A stretch of DNA of 64,000 bases from Patiria miniata (GCF_015706575.1 NW_024037074.1:14311334-14375333), one strand, 5' to 3'. Numbered from the stretch's first letter, positions 11,616-24,058 are shown. The notes: generated from the letters alone by a model not told the origin. Made by a program: numbers and translations.

Positions 11616-13932
11616 CTCCTTTTTCAGACTTTTTCTCCATAGGTTTAACACACGTTTCTTCCACCAGTCCACTTTGCCACTTTTTCAAATCCGATTGATT
11701 CGAGACTTGATACATACTTAGACCACCACCCACAGATGGTCCTAGAAGAAATTTGTGACGGTGACGTCATCAGGTGTCGGGTTACGTCACATTAAAGATG
11801 CATTTTTCCCCATATGTTTTGTACACGTTTTAAAACACTCCAGTTTGGCATCTTCGTAAATCCGATCGACTTTAAACTTGATTCATACTTAGAACACCAC
11901 CCACAGATGGTTCTAGACGAAATTCGTGATCGTGACGTCATCAAGTGTCAGGTTACGTCACATTAGAGATGCATTTTTCCCCATAGGGTTTGTACATGTG
12001 TTAAAACGCTTCATTTCGGCACTATTGTAAATCCGATCGACGTTACACTTGGTACACACTTAGACCATTACCCACAAATGGTCCTTGAAGAAATTCGTGA
12101 TCGTGACGTCATCAGGTGTCACGTTACTTCACATTAAAGATGCACATTTTCCCCATATGTTTTGTTCACGTTTTAAAACACTCCACCTTGGCACCTTCAT
12201 AAATGCGATCGACCTCAGACTTAATACATACTTAGACCACCACCCAAAGATGGTCCTAGAAGAAATGTGTGATCGTGACGTCATCAGGTGTTGGGTTACG
12301 TCACATTAAAGATGCATTTTTCCCCATAGGGTTTGTACACGTTTTAAAACATTCTACTTTGGCACTTTTGTAAATCCGATCCACGTTAGACTTGGTACAC
12401 ACTTAGACTACCACCCACAGATGGTCCTAGAAGAAATTCGTGATTGTGACATCATCAGGTGTAAGGTTACTTCACATTAAAGATGCATTTTTCCCCGTAG
12501 GTTTTGTACACTTTTTTCTTCAAATCATACTTTGGCACTATATGTCTGATTGACTTTTCACTTGGCAGATGACATTCGAAGTGACTTCATCAAGTGTTCA
12601 TCATGTGCACAGAGTATTTTAAATATCCGAAACAGCTTGTGTTTGTCCACAAACACATTTCTAGTTTTTTCTTTTTTTTTTTCTTTTTTTTTTCTCCTTT
12701 TTCAGACTTTTTCTCCATAGGTTTAACACACGTTTCTTCCACCAGTCCACTTTGCCACTTTTTCAAATCCGATTGATTTCAGACTTGATACATACTCAGA
12801 CCACCACCCACAGATGGTCCTAGAAGAAATTCGTGACCGTGACGTCATCAGGTGTTGGGTTACGTCACATTAAAGATGCATTTTTCCCCATATGTTTTGT
12901 ACACGTTTTAAAACACTCCAGTTTGGCCTCTTCGTAAATCCGATCGACCTCAGACTTGAAACATACTTAGACCACCACCCACAGATGGTCCTAGAAGAAA
13001 TTTGTGATCGTGCCGTCATCTGGTGTTGGGTTACGTCACATTAAAGATGCATTTTTCCCCATAGGGTTTGTACACGTTATAAAACACTCTACTTTGGCAC
13101 TTTTGTAAATCCGATCGACGTCAAACTTGGTACACACTTAAACTACCACCCACAGATGGTCCTAGAAGAAATTCGTGATCGTGACGTCATCAGGTGTAAG
13201 GTTACGTCACATTAAAGATACATTTTTCCCCATAGGGTTTGTACACGTTTTAAAACATTCTACTTTGGCACTTTTGTAAATCCGATCGACGTCAGACTTG
13301 GTACACACTTAAACTACCACCCACAGATGGTCCTAGAAGAAATTCGTGATCGTGACGTCATCAGGTGTTGGGTTACGTCACATTAAAGATGCATTTTTCC
13401 CCATAGGGTTTGTACACGTTTTAAAACATTCTACTTTGGCACTTTCGTAAATCCCATCGAAGTTAGACTTAATACACACTTAGACTACCACCTACAGATG
13501 GTCCTAGAAGAATTTTGTGATCGTGACATCATCAGGTGTAAGGTTACTTCACATTAAAGATGCATTTTTCCCCATAGGGTTTGTACACGTTTTTCTTCAA
13601 ATCATACTTTGGCACTATATGTCTGATTAACTTTTCACTTGGCAGATGACATTCGAAGTGACTTCATCAAGTGTTCATCACGTGCACAGAGTATTTCAAA
13701 TATCCGAAACAGCTTGTGTTTGTCCACAAACACATTTCTAGTTTTTCCTTTTTTTTTAGCTGTTTCGGTGACACACCGAAACAGCTCTTGTTTTCGTTAA
13801 GATTTTTAGCTGTTTCGGTGACACACCGAAACAGCTCTTGTTTTCGTTAAGATTTTTTTTTTTCTTTTTTTTTCTTTTTTTTTTTTTAGCTGTTTCGGTG
13901 ACTCACCGAAACAGCTATTGTTTTCGTTAAGA

Positions 13933-13977
<45 letters not shown>

Positions 13978-16900
13978 CTCCTTTTTCAGACTTTTTCTCC
14001 ATAGGTTTAACACACGTTTCTTCCACCAGTCCACTTTGCCACTTTTTCAAATCCGATTGATTCGAGACTTGATACATACTTAGACCACCACCCACAGATG
14101 GTCCTAGAAGAAATTTGTGACGGTGACGTCATCAGGTGTCGGGTTACGTCACATTAAAGATGCATTTTTCCCCATATGTTTTGTACACGTTTTAAAACAC
14201 TCCAGTTTGGCATCTTCGTAAATCCGATCGACTTTAAACTTGATTCATACTTAGAACACCACCCACAGATGGTTCTAGACGAAATTCGTGATCGTGACGT
14301 CATCAAGTGTCAGGTTACGTCACATTAAAGATGCATTTTCCCCATAGGGTTTGTACATGTGTTAAAACGCTTCATTTCGGCACTATTGTAAATCCGATCG
14401 ACGTTACACTTGGTACACACTTAGACCATTACCCACAAATGGTCCTTGAAGAAATTCGTGATCGTGACGTCATCAGGTGTCACGTTACTTCACATTAAAG
14501 ATGCACATTTTCCCCATATGTTTTGTTCACGTTTTAAAACACTCCACCTTGGCACCTTCATAAATGCGATCGACCTCAGACTTAATACATACTTAGACCA
14601 CCACCCAAAGATGGTCCTAGAAGAAATGTGTGATCGTGACGTCATCAGGTGTTGGGTTACGTCACATTAAAGATGCATTTTTCCCCATAGGGTTTGTACA
14701 CGTTTTAAAACATTCTACTTTGGCACTTTTGTAAATCCGATCCACGTTAGACTTGGTACACACTTAGACTACCACCCACAGATGGTCCTAGAAGAAATTC
14801 GTGATTGTGACATCATCAGGTGTAAGGTTACTTCACATTAAAGATGCATTTTTCCCCGTAGGTTTTGTACACTTTTTTCTTCAAATCATACTTTGGCACT
14901 ATATGTCTGATTGACTTTTCACTTGGCAGATGACATTCGAAGTGACTTCATCAAGTGTTCATCATGTGCACAGAGTATTTTAAATATCCGAAACAGCTTG
15001 TGTTTGTCCACAAACACATTTCTAGTTTTTTTTTTTTCTCCTTTTTCAGACTTTTTCTCCATAGGTTTAACACACGTTTCTTCCACCAGTCCACTTTGCC
15101 ACTTTTTCAAATCCGATTGATTCGAGACTTGATACATACTTAGACCACCACCCACAGATGGTCCTAGAAGAAATTTGTGACGGTGACGTCATCAGGTGTC
15201 GGGTTACGTCACATTAAAGATGCATTTTTCCCCATATGTTTTGTACACGTTTTAAAACACTCCAGTTTGGCATCTTCGTAAATCCGATCGACTTTAAACT
15301 TGATTCATACTTAGACCACCACCCACAGATGGTTCTAGACGAAATTCGTGATCGTGACGTCATCAAGTGTCAGGTTACGTCACATTAAAGATGCATTTTT
15401 CCCCATAGGGTTTGTACATGTGTTAAAACGCTTCATTTCGGCACTATTGTAAATCCGATCGACGTTACACTTGGTACACACTTAGACCATTACCCACAAA
15501 TGGTCCTTGAAGAAATTCGTGATCGTGACGTCATCAGGTGTCACGTTACTTCACATTAAAGATGCACATTTTCCCCATATGTTTTGTTCACGTTTTAAAA
15601 CACTCCACCTTGGCACCTTCATAAATGCGATCGACCTCAGACTTAATACATACTTAGACCACCACCCAAAGATGGTCCTAGAAGAAATGTGTGATCGTGA
15701 CGTCATCAGGTGTTGGGTTACGTCACATTAAAGATGCATTTTTCCCCATAGGGTTTGTACACGTTTTAAAACATTCTACTTTGGCACTTTTGTAAATCCG
15801 ATCCACGTTAGACTTGGTACACACTTAGACTACCACCCACAGATGGTCCTAGAAGAAATTCGTGATTGTGACATCATCAGGTGTAAGGTTACTTCACATT
15901 AAAGATGCATTTTTCCCCGTAGGTTTTGTACACTTTTTTCTTCAAATCATACTTTGGCACTATATGTCTGATTGACTTTTCACTTGGCAGATGACATTCG
16001 AAGTGACTTCATCAAGTGTTCATCATGTGCACAGAGTATTTTAAATATCCGAAACAGCTTGTGTTTGTCCACAAACACATTTCTAGTTTTTAGCTGTTTC
16101 GGTGACACACCGAAACAGCTCTTGTTTTCGTTAAGATTTTTTTTTTCTTTTTTTTTCTTTTTTTTTTTCAGACTTTTTCTCCATAGGTTTAACACACGTT
16201 TCTTCAGCCAGTCCACTTTGCCACTTTTTAAAATCCGATCGATTTCAGACTTGGTACATACTTAGACCACCACCCACAGATGGTCCTAGAGGAAATTTGT
16301 GACCGTGACGTCATCAGGTGTCGGGTTACGTCACATTATAGATGCATTTTTCCCCATATGTTTTGTACACGTTTTAAAAGACTCCACTTTGGCCTCTTCG
16401 TCAATCCGATCGACCTCAGACTTGATACATACTTAGACCACCACCCACAGATGGTTGTAGAAGAAATTCGTGACCGTGACGTCATCAGGTGTCGGGTTAC
16501 GTCACATTATAGATGCATTTTCCCCCATATGTTTTGTACACGTTTTAAAACACTCCACGTTGGCCTCTTGGTAAATCCGATCGACCTCAAACTTGATACA
16601 TACTTAGATTATCATCCACAGATGGCCCTGGAAGAAATTCGTGACCGTGACATCCTCAGGTGTCAGGTTACGTCACATTAAAGATGCATTTTCCCCATAG
16701 GGTTTGTACACGTTTTCATAAAACACTCCACTTTGGCACTTTCATAAATTCGATGGACTTTACACTTGGCACACACTTAGACCATCACCCACAGATGGTC
16801 CAAGAACAAATTTGTGATCGTGACGTCATCAGGTGTTGGTTTATGTCACATTAAAGATGCATTTTTCCCCGTAGGGTTTGTACACGTTTTAAAACATTCT

Positions 16901-18267
16901 ACTTTGGCACTTTGGTAAATCCGATCGACATTAGACTTTGTACACACTTAGACTACCACCCACAGATGGTCCTAGAAAAAATTCGTGATCGTGACATCAT
17001 CAGGTGTAAGGTTACTTTACATTAAAGATGCATTTTCCCCATAGGTTTTGTACACGTTTTTCTTCAAACCATGTACTTTGGCACTGTATCATCTGATTGA
17101 CTTTTCACTTGGCAGATGACATTCGAAGTGACTTCATCAAGTGTTCATCACGTGCACAGAGTATTTCAAATATCCGAAACAGCTTGTGTTTGTCCACAAA
17201 CACATTTTTTTTCTTTTTTTTTCTTTTTTTTTTCAGACTTTTTCTCCATAGGTTTAACACACGTTTCTTCAGCCAGTCCACTTTGCCACTTTTTTAAATC
17301 CGATCGATTTTAGACTTGGTACATACTTAGACCACCACCCACAGATGGTCCTAGAGGAAATTTGTGACCGTGACGTCATCAGGTGTCGGGTTACGTCACA
17401 TTATAGATGCATTTTTCCCCATATGTTTTGTACACGTTTTAAAAGACTCCACTTTGGCCTCTTTGTCAATCCGATCGACCTCAGACTTGATACATACTTA
17501 GACCACCACCCACAGATGGTTGTAGAAGAAATTCGTGACCGTGACGTCATCAGGTGTCGGGTTACGTCACATTATAGATGCATTTTCCCCCATATGTTTT
17601 GTACACGTTTTAAAACACTCCACGTTGGCCTCTTGGTAAATCCGATCGACCTCAAACTTGATACATACTTAGATTATCACCCACAGATGGCCCTAGAAGA
17701 AATTCGTGACCGTGACATCCTCAGGTGTCAGGTTACGTCACATTAAAGATGCATTTTCCCCATAGGGTTTGTACACGTTTTCATAAAACACTCCACTTTG
17801 GCACTTTCATAAATTTGATGGACTTTACACTTGGCACACACTTAGACCATCACCCACAGATGGTCCTAGAACAAATTTGTGATCGTGACGTCATCAGGTG
17901 TTGGTTTACGTCACGTTAAAGATGCATTTTTCCCCGTAGGGTTTGTACACGTTTTAAAACATTCTACTTTGGTAAATCCGATCGACATTAGACTTTGTAC
18001 ACACTTAGACTACCACCCACAGATGGTCCTAGAAAAAATTCGTGATCGTGACATCATCAGGTGTAAGGTTACTTCACATTAAAGATGCATTTTCCCCATA
18101 GGTGTTGTACACGTTTTTCTTCAAACCATGTACTTTGGCACTGTATGTCTGATTGACTTTTCACTTGGCAGATGACATTCGAAGTGACTTCATCACATGT
18201 TCATCACGTGCACAGAGTATTTCAAATATCCGAAACAGCTTGTGTTTGTCCACAAACACATTTCTAG
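9156..18267 (+). mobile_element. Head-to-tail array of family-1 Helentron-like elements
   Basis: Eight consecutive units end at about 10427, 11471, 12664, 13741, 15025, 16086, 17205 and 18267. Seven end with CCGAAACAGCT, a perfect 8-bp hairpin GTGTTTGTCCACAAACAC and CTAG (CTCTAG in the first); the tail at 17173-17205 loses CTAG into a T-run. Some units begin with the hairpin head AGCTGTTTCGGTG...CACCGAAACAGCT (11474, 11526, 13758, 13808, 13888, 16092). Between head and tail lie ~171-173 bp monomers, each with a TGTACACG start and a TGACGTCA or near-TGACGTCA site. Whole 1.06-kb units are almost identical (14446-15025 and 15507-16086; 16280 and 17345), so a second, recent level of amplification exists. 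The open frames found in it are copies of one another and have no domain, so I regard them as non-coding. Confidence 0.7.
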
Positions 18268-18459
18268 TTTTCTTTTTCAGTCAATTCGCCCATAGGGTTT
18301 GTACACATTTTCCTTCTACCATGCCACTTTGGCACTTTTGTAAATCTGATCGACTTCAGACTTGGTACATACTTAGACAATCATCCAGAGAGGGTCCTAG
18401 AAGAAAATTGTCATCATGACATCATCAGGTGTCAAGTTACGTAACTTTAAAGGGGCATT
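18268..18459 (+). mobile_element. Truncated ninth family-1 unit
   Basis: After the CTAG at 18264-18267 one more monomer-like segment follows (TGTACACATTTT start, CTTGGTACATACTTAGAC core) and runs into the 27-bp minisatellite. No family-1 tail follows it directly. Confidence 0.6.
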
Positions 18460-18665
18460 TTTTGTCCATAGGGTTTGTACACGTTCTTTTCTCCATAGGG
18501 TTTGTACACGTTCTTTTCTCCATAGGGTTTGTACACGTTCTTTTCTCCATAGGGTTTGTACACGTTGTTTTCTCCATAGGGTTTGTACACGTTCTTTTTT
18601 CCATAGGGTTTGTACACGTTCTTTTCTCCATAGGGTTTGTACACGTTCTATTCTTCATAGGGTTG
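18460..18665 (+). repeat. 27-bp minisatellite, about 7.5 copies
   Basis: Units of the form TTTTCTCCATAGGGTTTG-TACACGTTC repeat every 27 bp. The unit is the first ~27 bp of the ~172-bp monomer, so it arose by local slippage within the truncated ninth element. Because 27 is a multiple of three, all frames stay open in repeats of nine residues, but there is no sign of coding use. Confidence 0.9.
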
Positions 18666-20102
18666 ATATTGGGATCTGTTATATTTGATAGGTGAAATCA
18701 TAGTGACTTTATTTGCTGTCATGTGAGGGCACCCTGACTTTGCATCATTTCCATCCCCATGGCTCCAGATGTATATGCTTACGATTTGGTTGAAACTTTG
18801 TATTCACACAAACTTGGATAAGTTATACTGTACACTGTATACCAGAATATAGGTCAAGATGACGTCATGACATCGTTACATATCATCTGAGGTCACATTA
18901 AAGGGCGTATGTCTGAGACGTATAGCTATAGAACAATAGTTCCAATTTTGGTGGTGCCTTTTTTTCTGCGATATCTCCATGATTTGATTACATGTCGCGT
19001 AATGTGTCGTTAAAATGGTGGATTTCCATCTGATTTGGTTGTTACTTGATATGTACCGAAATCGGGGTGTGGTATAGATTAAAATTCAACTGACATCATA
19101 ATGTCAACTCGTTGGAAGTGATGTCACATTAAACGGACATTTTTTTTCTGAGGCCAATAATGTCTGAACTATACGTCGGATTGGGTTTTGACCTGCGATA
19201 AACATACATGTAAGTAGGCCTACATTGTATACCAGGATGTAAGATGTACAAAAAATTAAGAAATTTGATAATGATGTCGTGAAATGTTCAGCTTTTTTCG
19301 CTTTAATTTTGGTTGTATTCTTGTCAGACCTCGCACACAACTGTGGCACTGTTAAAGTTGTTTGCTGCCCTCTAGTGTTTTAAATGATCTACCTATAATG
19401 AAACGTTCGAGATTGTCAGGATTATATTTCGAGGGGCAAAATTACATACAATCTGAGGAATCAATGTGTGCAGTTAAAAGGAGACAGTCATGTGACGAAT
19501 GCAGGGGGCGGGGATAAAAGGATATCATCAGAGAAGGGCAAAACTGGATACCAAGTGATGATTTGGGCAGTCATATACATGTAGGCTGATAACGTTTTAA
19601 AAAAAATCAGAGGTGCTTAGTAAACTGTAAATGTAAAGAATACAATATTTACATAGAAGCACCCCCCCCCATATTGCACAACCATGCCCATTGCCTACCA
19701 TGTGAGAAAAAATCATCCTTGTTTGCCATTCAAGTGTCAATAAAAATGACTTCACACTATTTTTCATTTGTTTACCAGGTAGTTTGCTTTACATAATCAC
19801 TCTTAGAATCAGAGACATGTGTCCTGAATTACAAATTCTTACACAAGTCAGATGTAACTCGGACACCAAAATTGGACCCTAAATTTATGGAATCACCCAC
19901 CTACGCTTTGCACGCGCACCCGTTCCCAAACGCAAAGAAAAGAGGACTGTGCACACATTGAACCACGTGGATTTAGGACGTCTGACATAAATCGACTTCA
20001 CACACTTGTCACACACGGCAAAAACTTGGAATCCCCACACAAAGGTTCTGGGTTCGATAGCTGCCGATGGCCACGTCAATCTTTTTCATTCAAAGACAGA
20101 AA
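18666..20102 (+). mobile_element. Diverged element body between the array and the 20.1-kb tail
   Basis: Non-coding sequence with scattered TGACGTCA-like sites (for example near 18858) and phrases such as GATTTGGTTGAAACTT shared with family bodies. It becomes unrelated after about 19400. A tRNA-like B-box (GGGTTCGATAGC) at about 20050 hints at a SINE fragment. Weak evidence overall. Confidence 0.35.
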
Positions 20103-20155
20103 AAACACCGAAACAGCTCGGTGTTTGTTTACCTACAAACACAACGTCCGTCTAG
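20103..20155 (+). mobile_element. Variant family-1 3' end
   Basis: CACCGAAACAGCTCG is followed by the hairpin GTGTTTGT/ACAAACAC with a six-base loop, then a spacer and CTAG, then a TTATTATTATT run. It has the same design as the tails at 10390-18267 but a different spacer and loop, so it marks a separate subfamily. Its head is not identified. Confidence 0.5.
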
Positions 20156-20718
20156 TTTATTATTATTATTATTCACAACAGCCAATCACAGAGCCGTATC
20201 ATTATTAATGCCGTGTAGAACACCCAACAGCCCTTGGTCTACAGACTGTACTGTGTATGTCTAATGTAATACTGCGAGCGGCAGTTACATTTACAACTCA
20301 GCATAAATAATCGAGGCGCCCTCTGATTGGCTGTTCTGATCTTCGGATGCGATTTTGTCCCCGCATATTATACTGCCACAGCACAGTCTAGGCGAAAATG
20401 CTACGTACGTAAGTACGTTCAATGCAACCATTACCAGTGTTCATTCGTGTGTATGCTTTCGTTTCACGGAACCCACTACGGCAGATTCTTGAACATGTTG
20501 AAGGTTTGATACGGTAAAAAAATTAAAATTAATTGAAATAGAAAAAAATCAAAATGGGCGGCCTGGAGCCGGCCTTGACTGATTCGCCGAGGCCAGAAGG
20601 CTCCAAGGCCGAGGCCGAGGTCATAAAAATTGGCCTCGAGGCCAGCCTCGAGACCTCGAACACTGATAGGAACCTTATTAATATTTGTCTGGCTTGAAAA
20701 TATTGACAGATATTGCAA

Positions 20719-21049
20719 ACACTGGCCAAGTTCGCGCAAGGACTATAGTTGACCAATGGTTAACTAACGTTTGCCCGAACTCTGTCTAGTCAACGGTGGT
20801 TGACTACGCTAGTCGACTATTTGGAACCAGCCTACTGGGGTTGGTTGCTTCGCTGGTAACCAATAGCCGCGCGCATTCATAATGCTAGCAGAGAGCCAGG
20901 ATCCAGAAGTTTTGCGATGACATTTTGACCAGTGTTTAACTAGAGACCTGGAGACATTCGCACGTTGCTATCAGTGCGCAGTCGTAAGGTACGTCACAAA
21001 TCAACCACTAGTCGACTAATGGTCCTTGCCCGAACTTGGCCCATAGTGT
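20719..21049. repeat. MITE with ~35-bp terminal inverted repeats
   Basis: ACACTGGCCAAGTTCGCG at 20719 is matched in inverse by the end at 21012-21049 (AAGTTCGGGCAAGGACCAT in reverse complement). The interior has several GTCGACT/AGTCAAC phrases. A related GTCGACTA...CTTGCCCGAGCTTG fragment lies near 37130-37200. No coding capacity. Confidence 0.5.
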
Positions 21050-21458
21050 TACAGCTTTGAAAACTGGACATATTTTAAACCTTTTTTTCCTTCAGTTTCA
21101 ACAAAAAATACTCAACAAATCAAAATGATTTTTAGCACATAGTTTGATCATTATAAGGGAAACGAACCCTGAAAGTTGCATGAAGATACGGTCTTCCAAA
21201 TTATGGGAGAAATTGATGTTCAAAGAATTCGCCATTGAACATCCACATGTCTGTGTGCGTGTTGTTTCATGCAAAATAAAGTATTACGTAACCTTTAGAA
21301 ATTGGCCCTTGCAACCACATGGCATATAGATATGTACATGTATAGGCCAGGCACATGGTACATGTAATTATGGGGCACAAACTGGATGTTAACTTACATT
21401 TCATGCAAGTAATACAGCTACCAATTTTGATGGACATATTTTTTGGAAAATTTGGCAG

Positions 21459-21570
21459 ACCAATACAGAGTATTGCGTTGTACTGGATAACAGCAACGAG
21501 AAGCAGCCTGGCTATTGGTATGATGTGCCCTGCACTGAGCAGCATAGATACATCTGCAGCAGAAAAACGG
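21459..21570 (+). CDS. Exon A3: CTLD1 C-terminal part
   Basis: 112 bp, entering in phase 0 and leaving in phase 1 (donor GTAAAA). The product TNTEYCVVLDNSNEKQPG then YWYDVPCTEQHRYICS supplies the last three cysteines of the CTLD. The WND calcium motif is replaced by WYD. The acceptor sits right beyond the expanded intron. Partner: B3, also 112 bp. Confidence 0.88.
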
Positions 21571-21920
21571 GTAAAACGTAGTTTGTTTTCCACCATTACT
21601 GTCATATTTTTTTTTAATTGGCTTAGGTTGCACCATTTTTCTTGTGTACCACCACCAAGGGAAGTAGTGTACTGGTATATCTATCAAATGAATTAAAACA
21701 TTACCATAGGCCATGCAAATGAAGAGAAACCTGCTTTTCTGCATAGTTGCATAGTTTCTTTTAAATGATCTTAACAGTTTACTACCGGTGTAATATTTCA
21801 GTTGACTCAGACATGATGTCTCAAATTGATATGACATAATATTGGATGACAATGTGTACGTAAACTACCTTATTTCTGTTTGTCTTTCCTTTTCCTTTTG
21901 TATTCTCTGTTTTTGTGCAG
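21571..21920 (+). other. Intron A3
   Basis: 350 bp, AT-rich with a pyrimidine tract ending in TTGTGCAG. No repeats recognised. The partner intron 45679-46243 is 565 bp. Confidence 0.8.
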
Positions 21921-22186
21921 ATGATAGCGACAATGACAAACCAATACCTGGGACTCGATGCACTGACGATTTCATTCCGTTTGGCAGTAGTGCATGTTTT
22001 TACTTGTACAATAACGCAACCAAAAGTTATGATGATGCACAAGCTGCATGTCGTGCCATCAACCCAGGGCCCCAATACGAAGTGAATCTTGCTACAGTAC
22101 TGAATGGCTACGAGTCAGCTCTCGTGGAGACTTTGATGTACTCATTTGATGTACCATCTGCTTGGATTGGATTGAAATCAAATAAC
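21921..22186 (+). CDS. Exon A4: CTLD2 N-terminal two thirds
   Basis: 266 bp, entering in phase 1 and leaving in phase 0. A short Asp-rich linker (DDSDNDKPIP) precedes CTDDF, ACFYLYN, the helix DDAQAACRAI, a LATVLNGYESALVETL helix and AWIGLKSNN. This is the first half of a CTLD with a canonical WIGL core. No QPD/EPN motif is encoded here; it lies in A5. Partner: B4, also 266 bp. Confidence 0.9.
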
Positions 22187-24058
22187 GTGAGTTTCTTCTT
22201 AAACAAGCAGTTTTTTTCATTCTTTGAATTTGAAATTCATAATTTTATGAAATATAATGTTACAGTGAGTAACCAGTCTCAAGGATAGGCCTAACTATAC
22301 ATGTAAGGGACTAAAAAATTGAATAGTCATCCGTGTTCTCCAACAAAGCCTGGTGGCGCCACCAAACTTTACGCAACTGCCGACATTAGATTATAGATTA
22401 GTCGTTGCCATCCTTCCAAATCAAGTTGCAGGATGTTAAACTCTACACTCTATCCTGGCAAGTTGCAACCAAAAAAAGGAAGGTTTTCTATAATAAGCCT
22501 TTTCGCTATAAAAATTGCGTGTGTGTGCATCATGTTCAATGATGTATACAGTTTTTGAAGGTAGGGCCTAAATAGTTTACCACAGGTGTGTGAATCGTAG
22601 CGGGGGAACATCAAAATCAAAGGAAAAGTTCTTGTTCTTAGTGAATGCCAAATTGTGAATTTTTTTTTACCGCACCACAGTTTTAAGGTTTTTGTATGCT
22701 CCAACTTTTGAGTGAACAAAAATTTCTATTCCTTTTGAAGATATAAATGCAGAATGCGGATTCAGTTACCGTATCTCTCTTAGACTATTGTGCATTCATC
22801 TGCTTTGTTTATCTCCCGAGAATAAATTATTCATTTTGATATGCACGCACGCAGTTGAATAGCGAAAAGGCTCATCTGAAAGTGTGGACAAAATCTCATT
22901 CGTGCAAAATAATTAACCTCGTTTGAAAAAAAAAGTCAAGCAAGCAATGAATGTTGGCAGTTAGTATGCATGCACGTTACTTGCTGCAGTCAAGCAAGCG
23001 ATGAATGTGAAAGAGGTGGCAGTCGGTTGTACATCCCGGCTCAGCATGCCGCGGGAATCGGCACTACTAATGTACGGACCCGGGTACAGTGCTGTTTTGA
23101 GATTTGGATTTCGCGGGCCGTGGGGTACAGGTACAAAGTACCCATCGTTGCATGAAAATGAATTAATCCTTTGCTTCGGCTCTTTCTGATCGGTGCACAT
23201 GGTGAAAAATGAAAAGTCGCGCAGCTGCGCATAAACACGTGGGCTGCTATAGGCCCCCTATATGTAACTGCTAGATAATAATGCAGTCGACTCGATCCAG
23301 ACCGTGACCGTGACCGTCCGTGACTTGTTCGAATTAGAGCCGGGTAAATTTGTACCCGGGTCCATCAGAGCCAATTCCAGCACTCGACGGGTTCCACCCT
23401 ACATAAGTACATATGGTGTTCATTGAAAGGAGGGTACCAGTGTGTACATGCAAACCGTGTGCATATATGTACATGTACTTAACTACTTGTGCTTTGCAGT
23501 GAATCAGTCTATTCTTGGCGGCATGGAGATCGTCCTGGTAAAAAAAACATACGCAAGGAACAAGCTTGCTTTTAATAACACATTAAACTTAGTTTCACAT
23601 GAAAAAAACCACACATTCGAAACCAAGTACGTAGTGGAATAACATGTTTTGCTTGCCGAATTAATCCACCGAGCACGGACCTCACAAGGTGACACCGTTA
23701 TTCTTTACATGTAATTTCAACAGCTTATGTTTTTCATTGAATTTCTGGGAGCCGGTTCTGACTCGGAAACGGTTCTTTTTTGAGAACCGGAACTGGCTCC
23801 AGAAAGATTGGAACCGCACAAGCCTAGTATGTGGAGCCTGTAGGCCAGATCGTTCACAATATACCAGGATATTATGAAGATTTGGCAGGATTGGTATGGA
23901 CCAGCCATTAGAACTTGGGACTTGATGCAGCTTGAAAGTTTAAAGTTCAAAGAGTGTGCCACTGGATTCTTGCACACCAGAGGATCACATGTCTAGCAAA
24001 CACGCTTTGAGTTAATTAAAGTTGACCATGTTTGAGTCTACTTTCTTTGAATGTCTAG
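22187..24058 (+). other. Intron A4
   Basis: 1872 bp. It contains about one and a half copies of a 62-bp unit at 22935-23030 that is expanded to about 14 copies in the partner intron of block B, a GC-richer stretch with CCCGGGT palindromes (23080-23370), and an AACCGG-containing hairpin patch at 23740-23830. No exon seen. Confidence 0.6.

Larger units (their letters stand above)
4607..21458 (+). other. Intron A2: 16.9-kb repeat-filled intron inside CTLD1
   Basis: The donor is at 4607 and the acceptor is TTTGGCAG. The first ~15 bases and last ~55 bases resemble the 680-bp partner intron 44887-45566, so nearly all the extra length was gained. It holds, in order: unremarkable AT-rich sequence to about 6430 (with a GAGGCC-rich patch at 5670-5745), stacked element heads, a family-2 Helentron-like element, the family-1 array, a 27-bp minisatellite, a further element tail near 20.1 kb, another GAGGCC patch at 20560-20670, and a MITE at 20719-21049. 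I find no exon inside it. Confidence 0.8.

Noticed and set aside
12085..17919. Identical open frames of 74 and 133 codons recurring at 12085, 14446, 15507 and at 16280, 17345
   Set aside because: They are the same repeat monomers read in a frame that happens to stay open. Composition follows the repeat DNA, no domain is present, and copies in diverged units are broken.
9156..18267. CRISPR array
   Set aside because: The repeats are ~172 bp and contiguous without unique spacers, the genome is clearly eukaryotic with spliced exons, and there are no cas genes.
18416..18695. Open frames on both strands through 18.4-18.7 kb (VCTRSFLHR and NPMEKRTCT repeats)
   Set aside because: Artefact of a 27-bp tandem repeat; both strands and several frames are open at once.
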